A stretch of 64,000 nt of DNA from Betaproteobacteria bacterium. GTDB taxonomy: Bacteria; Pseudomonadota; Gammaproteobacteria; Burkholderiales; Ga0077523. Under the pieces are notes generated by a model. It saw only the letters and a list, made by a program, of their open reading frames with translations, searched no databases and had not been told where the DNA came from. The first letter of the stretch is position 1, and each line of letters starts with the position of its first letter. The stretch covers positions 1-64,000 of the forward strand of contig WGLR01000012.1 of assembly GCA_016125475.1 (NCBI GenBank). Direction: 5' to 3'. A program made the translations under genes and the position numbers. Of this stretch, positions 1 to 10,454 are shown piece after piece.

Positions 1-493
<493 letters not shown>

Positions 494-544
494 GAACCTA
501 TCTCCTTGAAAGGCAAGTGTTTCGATTGAGAGGGAACGAGTTTG

Positions 545-571
545 TTAGCACTCGTGATGCTAGGCTGCCAA
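545..571 (-). promoter_or_regulatory. Degenerate CIRCE operator (HrcA site) of groESL
   Basis: The plus strand reads TTAGCACTC, nine bases, then GGCTGCCAA. The left arm is a perfect CIRCE half site (consensus TTAGCACTC-N9-GAGTGCTAA). The right arm matches 6 of 9 with exact N9 spacing. It lies between the sigma32-like promoter and the groES start, where HrcA would block transcription. hrcA is not in the window, so use by HrcA is inferred. Confidence 0.66.
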
Positions 572-600
572 TTATGGGTGCGCGGATCGGCGCCTGCAAG
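571..600 (-). promoter_or_regulatory. Sigma32-like heat-shock promoter of groESL
   Basis: Read on the minus strand, CTTGCAG (594-600) is followed by a 15-base spacer and CCCATAAT (571-578). This matches the sigma32 pattern CTTGAAA-N13-16-CCCATnT in both boxes. The -10 box abuts the CIRCE-like dyad, so the start site would fall inside the operator, giving an RNA leader of about 70 nt before groES. Confidence 0.66.
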
Positions 601-950
601 GGCCGACCTCGAGAAAAAATCGTTCAGGAAGAAGGGCAGGCAGGCGGCGGGGGGGGCGCTTTCACGGAAATCCCGGCTCGGGTGCCGGGCTGAGCCGCCA
701 TGCGGTTCCGGCGCAGGTTGGGAGGGCCGCGGCGGTCTCGTGTTGCGGTGCGGGTGCGCACTGGCCGCGGGATCGCCGCGGGCACGAATCCCCCTGGACG
801 GAAGGCGAGGTCCGTCCCGTCGCCGGGAGCCGTTGCGGGCCCGTCTGCGGTGAAAATTTACAGTCGCGTGTTGTCCGGCGGGCTCGCTATACTCCGGCCT
901 TTCAATCTTCCGCATGGCAGCATCCGACTGGAAGCTGCCCGGGCGCACGC
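601..950. other. Intergenic region between groESL and sucC
   Basis: This GC-rich stretch between divergent operons holds no credible gene. The only signal I can point to is TATACT at 888-893, a good -10 box 57 bp before the sucC start. No convincing -35 box lies 16-18 bp upstream of it, so the promoter may be activator-dependent or have its -35 elsewhere. Confidence 0.4.
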
Positions 951-2114
<1,164 letters not shown>

Positions 2115-2147
2115 CCCGCGCAGCACGCAACCTACAGGGCGTAAGGC

Positions 2148-3029
2148 ATGTCGATTCTGATCAACGAGAGCACGCGGGTCGTCACCCAGGGCATCACGGG
2201 CAAGACGGGCCAGTTCCACACGCGGATGTGCCGCGAGTACGCGAACGGTCGCGAGTGTTTCGTCGCGGGTGTCCACCCGGCGAAGGCCGGCCAGGATTTC
2301 GAGGGCATTCCGATCTTCGCGTCGGTCGCGGACGCCAGGGCGAAGACCGGTGCGAACACCTCCGTGATCTACGTGCCGCCGGCCGGAGCGGCCGCGGCCA
2401 TCTGGGAGGCCGTGGAAGCCGATCTCGACCTCGTCATCTGCATCACCGAAGGCATCCCGGTTCGCGACATGATCGAGGTGCGGGACCGCATGCGCAAGCA
2501 GAACCGGCGGACGATCCTCGTCGGCCCCAACTGCCCGGGCGTGATCACGCCTGACGAGATCAAGATAGGCATCATGCCGGGCCACATCCATCGCAAGGGG
2601 CGAATCGGTGTCGTCTCGCGGTCCGGCACGCTCACTTACGAAGCGGTCGCGCAGCTCACCGAACTCGGGCTCGGTCAGTCCACTGCCGTGGGCATAGGCG
2701 GGGATCCGGTGAACGGGCTCAAGCACATCGACGTGCTCAGGCTCTTCAACGACGATCCCGACACGGACGCCGTGGTCATGATCGGCGAGATCGGCGGTTC
2801 CGACGAGGAGACGGCCGCACTCTGGGCGCGGGACAACATGAAGAAGCCCGTCGTGGGCTTCATCGCGGGCGTGACGGCGCCTCCCGGCAAGCGCATGGGG
2901 CACGCCGGCGCGATCATTTCCGGTGGCAAGGGCACGGCCGACGAGAAGCTGGAGGTCATGGAGGCCTGCGGCATGCGCGTGACCCGCAACCCGGCCGAAA
3001 TGGGCAAGCTCCTGAAGGCCGCGCTGTGA
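2148..3029 (+). CDS. sucD: Succinate-CoA ligase (ADP-forming) alpha subunit
   Basis: This subunit binds CoA and carries the phosphohistidine intermediate. It has 293 residues. The Rossmann CoA-binding domain begins [20 protein letters not shown]. The second half contains [29 protein letters not shown] and the active-site histidine H252 within [13 protein letters not shown]. These are the canonical SucD landmarks. It lies 33 bp after sucC. A GC-rich hairpin lies between it and uspA, so uspA may be a weakly linked third gene. Confidence 0.96.
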   Translation: MSILINESTRVVTQGITGKTGQFHTRMCREYANGRECFVAGVHPAKAGQDFEGIPIFASVADARAKTGANTSVIYVPPAGAAAAIWEAVEADLDLVICITEGIPVRDMIEVRDRMRKQNRRTILVGPNCPGVITPDEIKIGIMPGHIHRKGRIGVVSRSGTLTYEAVAQLTELGLGQSTAVGIGGDPVNGLKHIDVLRLFNDDPDTDAVVMIGEIGGSDEETAALWARDNMKKPVVGFIAGVTAPPGKRMGHAGAIISGGKGTADEKLEVMEACGMRVTRNPAEMGKLLKAAL

Positions 3030-3051
3030 GCGAGACCGCCTGCGAAACCGC

Positions 3052-3079
3052 GGCCGGGTCGTCCACGCGGCGACCGGCC
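3052..3079 (+). terminator. Stem-loop between sucD and uspA
   Basis: GGCCGGGTCG (3052-3061) can pair with CGACCGGCC (3071-3079), with one bulged G and a 9-base loop. There is no T-run after it. It could attenuate or protect the 3' end of the sucCD message rather than fully terminate it. Confidence 0.35.
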
Positions 3080-3094
3080 TGAAGGCCTCGTGCC

Positions 3095-3523
3095 ATGCGC
3101 AACGTTCTGGTTCCGATGGACGGGTCCGAGAGCGCGCTGCGCGCGCTGCGGCATCTGATCGCCGAACGCGACGCGTACCGGGAACCCCTTCACGTCGTGC
3201 TGCTGAATGTCCAGCCCGCCGTGCTGTCGGGCGCCGTGCGGATGTTCGTCGGGGCAGATCAGATCGAGAAGTACTGCCACGACGAGGGGGAATCAGCGCT
3301 GCGCGCCGCGCGGGACCTGCTGGCCGGCGCGGGTGTGAGCCACGAACACCACATCCTGGTAGGTGAGCCGGCCGAGTCGATCGCGCGCTTCGCGTCCGGC
3401 AAGTCGTGCGGATCCATCGTCATGGGATCGCGGGGCCTGGGTGCGGTGTCCGGACTGATCCTCGGCTCGGTTGCCACCAAGGTCATTCACCTCTCCACCG
3501 TTCCGGTGACGCTCGTCAGGTAG
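3095..3523 (+). CDS. Universal stress protein, UspA family
   Basis: This is a 142-residue single-domain Usp, the usual length. It begins MRNVLVPMDGSESALRALRH, the family start with the Asp that contacts adenine. The C-terminus has the ATP-binding pattern G-x2-G-x9-G-(S/T) in GSRGLGAVSGLILGSVATKV, followed by VPVTLVR. It is therefore probably an ATP-binding, dimeric Usp. It lies 65 bp after sucD on the same strand and converges with a kinase-cNBD gene that ends 29 bp away. The exact stress it serves cannot be read from the sequence. Confidence 0.9.
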   Translation: MRNVLVPMDGSESALRALRHLIAERDAYREPLHVVLLNVQPAVLSGAVRMFVGADQIEKYCHDEGESALRAARDLLAGAGVSHEHHILVGEPAESIARFASGKSCGSIVMGSRGLGAVSGLILGSVATKVIHLSTVPVTLVR

Positions 3524-3552
3524 AGGTGTCCCTGGAGGGGTGGCCTGTCCTG

Positions 3553-4857
3553 TCAGGCCGCCTCGTCGTTCCGCCAGTCGGCGACGATGCGGGATTCCCG
3601 ATGTTCCAGGCGGTCGACGAGAATCCTGATGAACGCCCGGTTGAACTGCATCTGCAGCGCGTCCGACGCGCCTCGCAGTTCCCGGGCACGCACTTCGATC
3701 GCGACACCGGGGGTGCGCGTCGTGATCGTGGTCGAACGCAGTCCGCGCGCGTCCTCGAAATACAGGATGTCGCCGAAGCAGTGACCGGGGCCGCCCCGGT
3801 CGATCACGCGCCCGGACCGCGAGACTTCTATCTCGCCGGACGTGAGGACGTAGAAGCCGTCCACCTCCTGGCCTTCGCGCAGGATCACGGAATCCGCGTC
3901 CATGCGGTGCCAGCGGCCCAGCCGGAGCATCTCCCAGAGATCGACGTCGCGGAAGTCCTCGAAGAACGACAGCGCGCGCAGGGTCGTGAACTTCTCCGTG
4001 TCGGAAACCGATTCCTCGGGCACCGTGAGGTACTTGAACGCCTGCGCGAGATCCCGGCTGAATTCGTTCCAGTGCTGGTAGCGCTGGGACAGCGGCTTCG
4101 CCATCGCGCGCATCACGATCTGGTCGAGCGCCGGAGGCAGGCCCCGGCGAATCGTGGAGGGCGGGGCTGCCTCGATGTTGACGATCTGGTAGAGCAGGCT
4201 GCCCCGGCTCGACCCCTGGAACGGGAGACGACCGGTCAGGAGCTGATACATGACCACGCCGAGCGAGTAGATGTCCGTCTGGTGCGTGACCTGCCGTTCC
4301 TGGATCTGTTCGGGCGACATGTAGGCCGGCGAGCCGACACCCGTCAGGAAGGTGTGATCGGCATCACCGAAGTAGGCGGCGCCGAAATCCGAGATCTTGA
4401 TGTCGCTGCTGCCCTGGATCAGGATGTTCGCGGGCTTGATGTCGCAGTGGATGACGCCCTGGCGGTGCGCGTAATCGAGGGCGATGCTCGCCTTGAACAC
4501 GATTTCGACGAGGCGTTCCAGCGGCAGCAGCGCGTCGGGCGAGCAGTACTGGTCGAGCGTGCCGCCATCCACGTGTTCCATGACGAGATAGCTCATCTCG
4601 TCGTCCGACGCCGCGTCGTAGATGGCGACGATGTGCGGATGGTTCAGCTTGCCCGCCAGCGCCGCCTCGTTCATGAAGACGCGCTTGTAGCGTCGCCCGA
4701 GGTCGGTGTCCGTCGAGTTCGCCGATTTGACCACCTTGACGGCGACCTCGCGCGAGTGGAAGGCATCGTCGCAGAGGTACACGCAGCTCGTCGCACCGCG
4801 ACCGAGTTCGCGCAATACGTGATACTTGCCTATCCTTTCAGGAGTCTTGTCCGACAT
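3553..4857 (-). CDS. Ser/Thr protein kinase fused to C-terminal cyclic-nucleotide-binding-like domain (paralogue 1)
   Basis: A Hanks-type kinase domain (about residues 10-270) is followed by a conserved linker and a CRP-like cNBD (about 296-420); 434 residues. Kinase landmarks: glycine loop LGRGATSCVY, K41, E64, catalytic loop HCDIKPAN with D139, DFG at 157-159, and SPAYMSPEQ. The catalytic Arg of HRD is Cys, so it is a non-RD kinase. The cNBD has GHCFGDILYFEDARGLRSTT, resembling a phosphate-binding cassette with Asp in place of the usual Glu and the Arg kept. No membrane segment is seen, so it is probably cytosolic. A paralogue sits at 38059-39381. The ligand (cAMP, cGMP or none) and the targets are unknown. 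It converges with uspA, which may be coincidence. Confidence 0.87.
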   Translation of the reverse strand: MSDKTPERIGKYHVLRELGRGATSCVYLCDDAFHSREVAVKVVKSANSTDTDLGRRYKRVFMNEAALAGKLNHPHIVAIYDAASDDEMSYLVMEHVDGGTLDQYCSPDALLPLERLVEIVFKASIALDYAHRQGVIHCDIKPANILIQGSSDIKISDFGAAYFGDADHTFLTGVGSPAYMSPEQIQERQVTHQTDIYSLGVVMYQLLTGRLPFQGSSRGSLLYQIVNIEAAPPSTIRRGLPPALDQIVMRAMAKPLSQRYQHWNEFSRDLAQAFKYLTVPEESVSDTEKFTTLRALSFFEDFRDVDLWEMLRLGRWHRMDADSVILREGQEVDGFYVLTSGEIEVSRSGRVIDRGGPGHCFGDILYFEDARGLRSTTITTRTPGVAIEVRARELRGASDALQMQFNRAFIRILVDRLEHRESRIVADWRNDEAA

Positions 4858-4969
4858 GAGGTCTGCGCTGGTTTGTCGCGGCGGCCGCGGCCGACCGCCA
4901 CGAACGCAGACTCAGGTATCGGCGTCAGTCGTTCGAACTTGAGCTTTTGTGAGGTTCTCCCGCCGTCCC

Positions 4970-5590
4970 TCAGTTGAGGAACGGAACCTTCATTCCGGCG
5001 ATTACGGCGGGGCGTGCGCCGATCGTCTCGAACCATCGGGAGACGTTCGGGAAGTCGCCAAGTGGAACCTGGTGCCATTCGTGCCGGGCCACCCACGGGT
5101 AGGTGGCGATGTCCGCGATCGAGTACTCGTCGGCCAGGAACTCGTGCCCGGCGAGGTGCCCGTCGAGTACGCCGTACAGTCGCCGCGCCTCGGTCTTGTA
5201 GCGCTCCACCGCGTAGGGAACGGGCTCCTTGGCGGCGCGCAGGAAGTGGTGAGCCTGGCCGAACATCGGACCGACCCCGCCCATCTGGAACATCAGCCAC
5301 TGCAGTGCCTCGTAGCGCCTGCGTGCGTCGGCGGGCAGGAACCGCCCGGTCTTCTCGGACAGATAGATCAGGATGGCCCCGGACTCGAACAGCGGGAGGG
5401 CTCCGCCGGGACCGTCGGAGTCGACGATCGCGGGAATCTTCCCGTTCGGACAGATCGCGAGAAACCCGGGCGCGAACTGTTCACCCTTTCCGATGTTCAC
5501 CTCGTGCGCGGTGTAGGGGAGCCCGCATTCCTCGAGCATGATGGAGACCTTGCGGCCATTGGGTGTTCCCCACGTATACAGATCGATCAT
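4970..5590 (-). CDS. Glutathione S-transferase family protein, YfcG/YghU-like
   Basis: 206 residues: an N-terminal thioredoxin-fold GST domain and an all-helical C-terminal domain. It begins MIDLYTWGTPNGRKVSIMLE, the start typical of the YfcG (Nu-class) disulfide-bond oxidoreductases. TPNG stands where other GSTs have the catalytic Tyr/Ser/Cys. CPNGKIPAIVD contains the cis-proline glutathione site, and LFESGAILIYLSEKTG follows. The C-terminal half has the N-capping box SIADIATYPW. Probable activity is glutathione-dependent disulfide or peroxide reduction, by family. It is last in a minus-strand run after cca, 89 bp downstream of it. Confidence 0.86.
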   Translation of the reverse strand: MIDLYTWGTPNGRKVSIMLEECGLPYTAHEVNIGKGEQFAPGFLAICPNGKIPAIVDSDGPGGALPLFESGAILIYLSEKTGRFLPADARRRYEALQWLMFQMGGVGPMFGQAHHFLRAAKEPVPYAVERYKTEARRLYGVLDGHLAGHEFLADEYSIADIATYPWVARHEWHQVPLGDFPNVSRWFETIGARPAVIAGMKVPFLN

Positions 5591-5679
5591 TCGCTGTGCT
5601 CCTCAGGGTGTTGAACGGGTGTCGGGTGTTCCGGACCGGACGGGCGGCTGCACGCGATGGTCGACGCGCGGGCGCCGGA

Positions 5680-6798
5680 TCACGGCGGCAGCGCGGCCTG
5701 CGTCAGCGCCTCGATGCGCGCCGCCCGGACGCGGTCCGCGATGTTCGCCTTCACGTGCGTGCGTCGGGCAATCTCGCCCGCGTCGATGCCGCTCGCGATG
5801 TCCAGCGCGTAGCGCAGGCGGCGTGCGGGCGGCCAGGTTCCGGGCGTCGCGCCATCCTCGATGGCCGCGACGTGCACCAGGGCATCGAAGCGGCCACGCC
5901 GGCGGAACGCGTCGGTACGCTGGAACAGGTCCACGAGGGCGGTCGGGTCGGCGGATCCTGCCGCGCGCACGTACCCAAGGTGACGTGCGGCGAGCAGCGC
6001 GAGTTCCCGACATTCCGTCGGCATGCGCAGCCTTTCGCACAGGCCGTCGACGCCTTCGCCGACGCGATGGGCCACGACGGCCAGCCGGACCGCGAGCGGC
6101 GCGTGCTGCCGCGCGGCGCGGTCGAGCGCCGCCAGGCTCGCCCGGCCCGTGTCCCGCCCCGGGTCGACGACGACGTCCAGGTCCGGGGCGATGCGTGCCA
6201 GTGCTCCGCACTCGACCAGGACCTCGAACATGATGGACGGGTGATCCTCCATGAGCCCGCGCGAGAGTTCCTGCCAGATCCGCTCCGGCACGAGGTGATC
6301 GGCCTCGCCCACTTCGACCATGTGGCGCATCAGCGCCATGGTCTCCTCCGCGATGCCGAACCGGAAACGGGCCGCGAAGCGTGCGACCCGGAGTATGCGT
6401 ACCGGGTCTTCCACGAAAGCGGGGCTCACGTGCCGCAGGAGGCGCGCCGCCAGGTCGCGCTCGCCGCCGAAGGGATCGATCAGGCGACCGTCGTCGTCGC
6501 GCGCCATCGCGTTGATGGTGAGGTCACGGCGCGCGAGATCGTCCTCGAGCGTGACGTCCGCCGAGGCGTGCACCGTGAAACCCTTGTAGCCCCTGCCACT
6601 CTTGCGTTCCGTCCGGGCGAGGGCGTACTCCTCCCGTGAGTCGGGGTGCAGGAACACCGGGAAGTCCTTGCCCACGGGTTGATAGCCGAGTGCGGCCATT
6701 TGCTCGGGGGAGGCGCCTACCACCACGTAGTCGCGATCCTTCACGACGAGCCCGAGGAGTTCGTCCCGAACCGAACCGCCCACGCGATAGATCTTCAT
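5680..6798 (-). CDS. cca: CCA tRNA nucleotidyltransferase, lacking HD residues
   Basis: This enzyme adds or repairs the 3' CCA of tRNAs. It has 372 residues; long bacterial forms are around 410. The nucleotidyltransferase head is intact: GGSVRD (7-12), D21 and D23 (DRDYVVVG), RRDLTINAMA (90-99) and the template helix region DPVRILRVARFAARF (131-145). The tail differs from the E. coli type: where the HD phosphohydrolase motif would sit it reads VVAHRVGEGVDGLCERLRMP (241-260). The HD metal ligands and surrounding loop appear deleted while flanking sequence is kept. Nucleotide addition should be unaffected; the phosphatase activity is probably lost. Neighbours on the same strand are an NDUFA9-like gene and a GST. 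Confidence 0.93.
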   Translation of the reverse strand: MKIYRVGGSVRDELLGLVVKDRDYVVVGASPEQMAALGYQPVGKDFPVFLHPDSREEYALARTERKSGRGYKGFTVHASADVTLEDDLARRDLTINAMARDDDGRLIDPFGGERDLAARLLRHVSPAFVEDPVRILRVARFAARFRFGIAEETMALMRHMVEVGEADHLVPERIWQELSRGLMEDHPSIMFEVLVECGALARIAPDLDVVVDPGRDTGRASLAALDRAARQHAPLAVRLAVVAHRVGEGVDGLCERLRMPTECRELALLAARHLGYVRAAGSADPTALVDLFQRTDAFRRRGRFDALVHVAAIEDGATPGTWPPARRLRYALDIASGIDAGEIARRTHVKANIADRVRAARIEALTQAALPP

Positions 6799-6876
6799 GG
6801 CCGTCCGGGCGCGAGGGGGTGCCTGCGCGGGTGGTACGTTTCGGCGGTGCGGATCCGGTACCCCAACGAGCAGTCC

Positions 6877-7833
6877 CTAGCGACTCGCCGTATGCCGGAG
6901 ACCACTGAAACGGTTGCTGCGGGCCTGTTCCGTCGCGAGATACGCCGGTGCCACCGCTTCGAGCGCCGTGGGTGCGAAACCGAAGACCTGCGGAAAATCG
7001 CACCCGCACACGTTGTCCTTGCGCATGGAACGCAGGTTGTCGCGGCTCATCAGCCGGCCGGGCAGCTTCTCGAGGACGAATGCCTGCAACTGCGCGAGTC
7101 CGTCCGGCAGTCCCAGCACGCGTGCGTGCCCGCCCGAGAGCCGGCTCGCGTACGTCACGAGTTCACGCAGCGTGTAGACCCGGGGGCCGCAGAGATCGTA
7201 GCTCTGTCCGAAAGTGGCGGGGTCGTCGAGGCTTCCGTCCATCGCGCGGGCCAGATCTTCCACGAAGACGGGCTGGAAGCGCGCGTCGGCCCCGCCGATC
7301 GGCAGGACGGGGAACAGGCGCCCCAGCCGCGCGAACAGCGAGAGGAAGCTGTCGCCACGACCGAAGATCACCGACGGGCGGAAGACCGTCGTCGCGATCC
7401 CGGCATCCCGTGCCCGGGCAATGGCATGTTCGCCGCGCGCCTTCGAGCGCAGGTAATCGCTCGGCCCCGATTCGTCCGCACCGAGCGCGCTCACGTGCAG
7501 GAGTCGCGTGACACCTGCGTCGCCGCAGGCCGCGACGATCTTCGCGGGCAACTGAACGTGGTTGCGGTCGAAGCCGTTCGTTCGCCCGTCGTGGAGGACG
7601 CCGACCAGGTTGACCACCGCGTCGGCACCCCGTACCAGCCGTTGCAGGGTGCCGGGATCGTGAATGTCGGCGTGCAGGACCTCGGCGGTGGGCAGAAGGA
7701 TCAGCGTGTCCTTCGCGCGTTCGCGGTTGCGGGTCGGGATGCGGACGTCCACTCCGCGGGCGCAGAGAACTTCGGCGAGATGGCGGCCCACGAAGCCGCT
7801 GCCGCCAAGGATGCAGACGGTTCGGGTTTTCAT
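6877..7833 (-). CDS. NAD(P)-binding Rossmann protein, NDUFA9-like (atypical SDR)
   Basis: 318 residues. The start reads MKTRTVCILGGSGFVGRHLA, with the GxxGxxG dinucleotide loop at 10-16. Further motifs are DAVVNLVG (about 90) and an extended-SDR middle with LLHVSALGAD and YLRSKARGE, the latter in the place of the YxxxK pair. FRPSVIFGRGD follows. This pattern matches the complex I NDUFA9-subunit family found in betaproteobacteria, which are NAD(P)-binding proteins without a proven reaction. It lies between slt (114 bp upstream) and cca on the minus strand. Whether it associates with a respiratory complex cannot be judged here; no nuo gene is in the window. Confidence 0.83.
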   Translation of the reverse strand: MKTRTVCILGGSGFVGRHLAEVLCARGVDVRIPTRNRERAKDTLILLPTAEVLHADIHDPGTLQRLVRGADAVVNLVGVLHDGRTNGFDRNHVQLPAKIVAACGDAGVTRLLHVSALGADESGPSDYLRSKARGEHAIARARDAGIATTVFRPSVIFGRGDSFLSLFARLGRLFPVLPIGGADARFQPVFVEDLARAMDGSLDDPATFGQSYDLCGPRVYTLRELVTYASRLSGGHARVLGLPDGLAQLQAFVLEKLPGRLMSRDNLRSMRKDNVCGCDFPQVFGFAPTALEAVAPAYLATEQARSNRFSGLRHTASR

Positions 7834-7947
7834 GATGTTGTAACCATTCGGCAGAAAGCGGAAAACGATCGGATGTCGGCCCGCGCGCGCCGTGAGGCAC
7901 GCTCGCCGGTCGCCTGGTTCGTGACGACCGGTCCGGCGGGACGACTG

Positions 7948-9852
7948 CTATTGTCGCCCGGAATCGCGCGCCGGCACGATGCCGAGTCGCTGGGTGAGCG
8001 TTTCCATGTGGCGCCCGAAGCGACGTGCGTACTGCACGGCATTCGCCATCACCTTGCGAACGTAGCCGCGGGTTTCGGTGAACGGGATCGTGTCGATGTA
8101 GATCGCCCCCTCGAGCGGAACACTCGCACGCCAGTTCTCGGCCCGGCGCGGACCGGCGTTGTAGGCTGCGGATGCCAGGACTGCGCTGCCGTCGAGCTGA
8201 TTGAGCATCCGCTTGAGGTAGTAGGTGCCGAAGTTCACGTTCGCGTCCGGCGCGTCCGCGATGGCGTCCCGCCACTGCGTGATGCCGAGCTGCCGTGCAA
8301 TCCAGCGCGCAGTGGCCGGCATGAGCTGCATGAGCCCGGAGGCGCCCACGCTAGACCGGGCCGACGCGTTGAAACGGCTTTCCTGGCGTACCAGGCCGTA
8401 CACCCAGGCTTCGTCGACGTCGTACTCGCGTGCACTTGCCCTCAGAAGCTCCTCGTACGGCGTGGGGTAGCGGAGATCCATGTTCGTGAGCGAGCGGGTG
8501 CGCTCGGCAGTCGCGATCGCGCGTTCCCACCATCCCTCGCGTCGGGCGAGTTCGGCGGCGGCGATCAGGTTGGCGTCGTCCATGTCCCGCACTGCCCATA
8601 TCCACTCCAGGTTGCCCTGGTAGCGGAGCCCGAGACGATAGAGCGCGAGCGCGCGCTGGAGACCGGGGCGGCTCGCTGCCGCCGTCACTTCGTCCTCGGA
8701 CGGCTTGTAGCTGAGCGGGCTCGCGCTCAGCGAAGGCCCCATCTCCTCCGAAGCGAGTTCCGCGTGGAAGTCGTGCTCGGAGGCGAGCGTCGCGAAGATC
8801 GGCATGGCGTCCGATTCCCTGCCCGTCTCACGCAGTGCGCGGGCCATCCAGTAACGCCACACCGACTGTTCCCGGGTGTCGGCATCCATGTGGCCGATCG
8901 TCCTGAGCAGTTCCTTCCAGTTCTCCGCCCGGAGTGCGGCGCGCGCGCGCCATTCGAGCTGGGAGTCGTCCAGCGGCGTGCTACCGGCCTGATGGAACCA
9001 CTCGAGGCTCCGGGGCGAATGCTGGCGGGCGCCCGCGAGCGCGACGAGCAGCCAGCCGTACTCGCGTTCGTCGCGCGGGAATCGTCCGGCCTCCCTGTGC
9101 CAGCGTGCGGCGGCGTCCTCGGCGCCATCCTGAGTGATTCTGCCGAGCGCGTAGAGCGCTACCTCCCGCTCGCCGCGGGAACGGGCCGGGATGTGTCCGT
9201 GGCGGAAATACCGTGACGGGTTGCGGGCGGCACGGTCGAGTCGCCGCGAGTCGGCGGCCCTCCAGGCCCGCAGACGTCCGCCCACGTCCTTCGCGAGGGT
9301 CGTGTTTCCGGTCTGCAGCGCGAGCCGCAGGCGTGCCCAGAGATCCCTTTCCTTGAGGACCCCCCTGGCGATCATCGCGTCGAACACGGGATCGCACGCG
9401 GCGGGCAGGTCCTTGCCGGAGAACCAGAGGCTCCTGTTCGACACGAGGGTGGCGGGATCGCGGGCGGCGTCGGCCCGGATCGCGAAACAGCGCAGTTCGG
9501 TGTCGGGGTTCTGGATGCCGGGCCAGTAACGCTCGAAGAGCGCCCAGCGCTGCGCCTGGCCGAGCGCGCGGAGCCATTCCGTGCGCAGCTTGTTGGCGAC
9601 GAACTGCCCCTCGTAGCGGTTCAGGTAGGCCTGCACGTCCTCTTCGGGCAGGTCCTTGAGGCGAGGTCGAAGCAGCCACAGCTCGACATAGGGGTGGAGA
9701 GGGTGATTCTCGAGTTCCGGCGCGAGCCGGGCCAGCGTGGCCGAGTCCCCGCTCCGCACCGCCTCCCGTGCAGCGAGGAAGTCGTCGTCACCGGGCGCCG
9801 GAAAGGCCAGTGACGGGAGGATCAGCAGTGCGATGAGCAGAAGGCGGGACAT
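7948..9852 (-). CDS. slt: Soluble lytic murein transglycosylase (Slt70-like)
   Basis: 634 residues; cleaves the MurNAc-GlcNAc bond of peptidoglycan, giving 1,6-anhydro ends. The chosen start gives MSRLLLIALLILPSLAFPAP, a Sec signal peptide, so the protein is periplasmic; an upstream in-frame start would bury the signal. About 450 residues of helical superhelix (U/L domains) follow. The C-terminal SLT domain has RQESRFNASARSSVGASGLM with catalytic Glu near residue 491, then QLMPATA, NVNFGTYYL and AAYNAGP, all canonical. It is first in the run slt, NDUFA9-like, cca, GST on the minus strand. Confidence 0.93.
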   Translation of the reverse strand: MSRLLLIALLILPSLAFPAPGDDDFLAAREAVRSGDSATLARLAPELENHPLHPYVELWLLRPRLKDLPEEDVQAYLNRYEGQFVANKLRTEWLRALGQAQRWALFERYWPGIQNPDTELRCFAIRADAARDPATLVSNRSLWFSGKDLPAACDPVFDAMIARGVLKERDLWARLRLALQTGNTTLAKDVGGRLRAWRAADSRRLDRAARNPSRYFRHGHIPARSRGEREVALYALGRITQDGAEDAAARWHREAGRFPRDEREYGWLLVALAGARQHSPRSLEWFHQAGSTPLDDSQLEWRARAALRAENWKELLRTIGHMDADTREQSVWRYWMARALRETGRESDAMPIFATLASEHDFHAELASEEMGPSLSASPLSYKPSEDEVTAAASRPGLQRALALYRLGLRYQGNLEWIWAVRDMDDANLIAAAELARREGWWERAIATAERTRSLTNMDLRYPTPYEELLRASAREYDVDEAWVYGLVRQESRFNASARSSVGASGLMQLMPATARWIARQLGITQWRDAIADAPDANVNFGTYYLKRMLNQLDGSAVLASAAYNAGPRRAENWRASVPLEGAIYIDTIPFTETRGYVRKVMANAVQYARRFGRHMETLTQRLGIVPARDSGRQ

Positions 9853-10454
9853 CAGGTGATCGGTCGGCAGGCGTGGGGGGCGCTCTCGTACCGCCCGGGC
9901 ACGGCCGGCCGGTCCGGAGAGTGCGGCAACACCGGGCGGGCACGAGTCGTCGCGACAACCCGGGGTGGCACGCACGACGTCGGGGGCCGCCGTAAGGGGG
10001 CTTCCCGAGATTCCCGTGTCGTCCGAACTCGCTCCCATCGTCGCTGACATCCTGCGCCTCGAGACCTGCCTGGTTCAGGGTTCCGTGCGTGTCCCGCGAA
10101 CACGCGGCAACCGGAGCATCCGTCGCCGCACGGGGCCCGGGAGGCTTATCGGCGTTCGCGAGATGCCGGTTGAGCCTGCCCGGCGGTGGAGCCGTGCGGC
10201 ACGACGCGGTCGTCATCTGGCGACACGCGGGACAACAGTCGACAGGTTAGCAGTACGGGCGGCGGTGTCCAAGCGTGTGGCACCGAAAAGAGGGGGTGCG
10301 CCATTGAGTGCGCACTAACTAGCCGATATCCTTGACGATGTTTTCGTTTTCGAATGGTAGCCCGGGGGATGCACCGATCCTCGGGTGACGGCACGGAACC
10401 CTGCCGCGTGTTCGTCGCTTCGCTGGCACGAGGTTCGCTCACAGACACGGGATC
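9853..10454. other. 602-bp intergenic region between divergent slt and rpiA
   Basis: I see no gene with family features here, although several short frames are open by chance at this GC content. The 120 bp nearest rpiA are less GC-rich and contain TTGACG at 10331-10336, a possible -35. The -10 position 17 bp further reads TGGTAG, which is poor. The octamer GTGCGCAC near 10307 is a small palindrome. No terminator or RNA structure stood out. Confidence 0.4.

Noticed and set aside
871..893. TTGTCC/TATACT as the sucC promoter
   Set aside because: The two boxes are only 11 bp apart, too short for sigma70. The -10 alone was kept as weak evidence in the intergenic entry.
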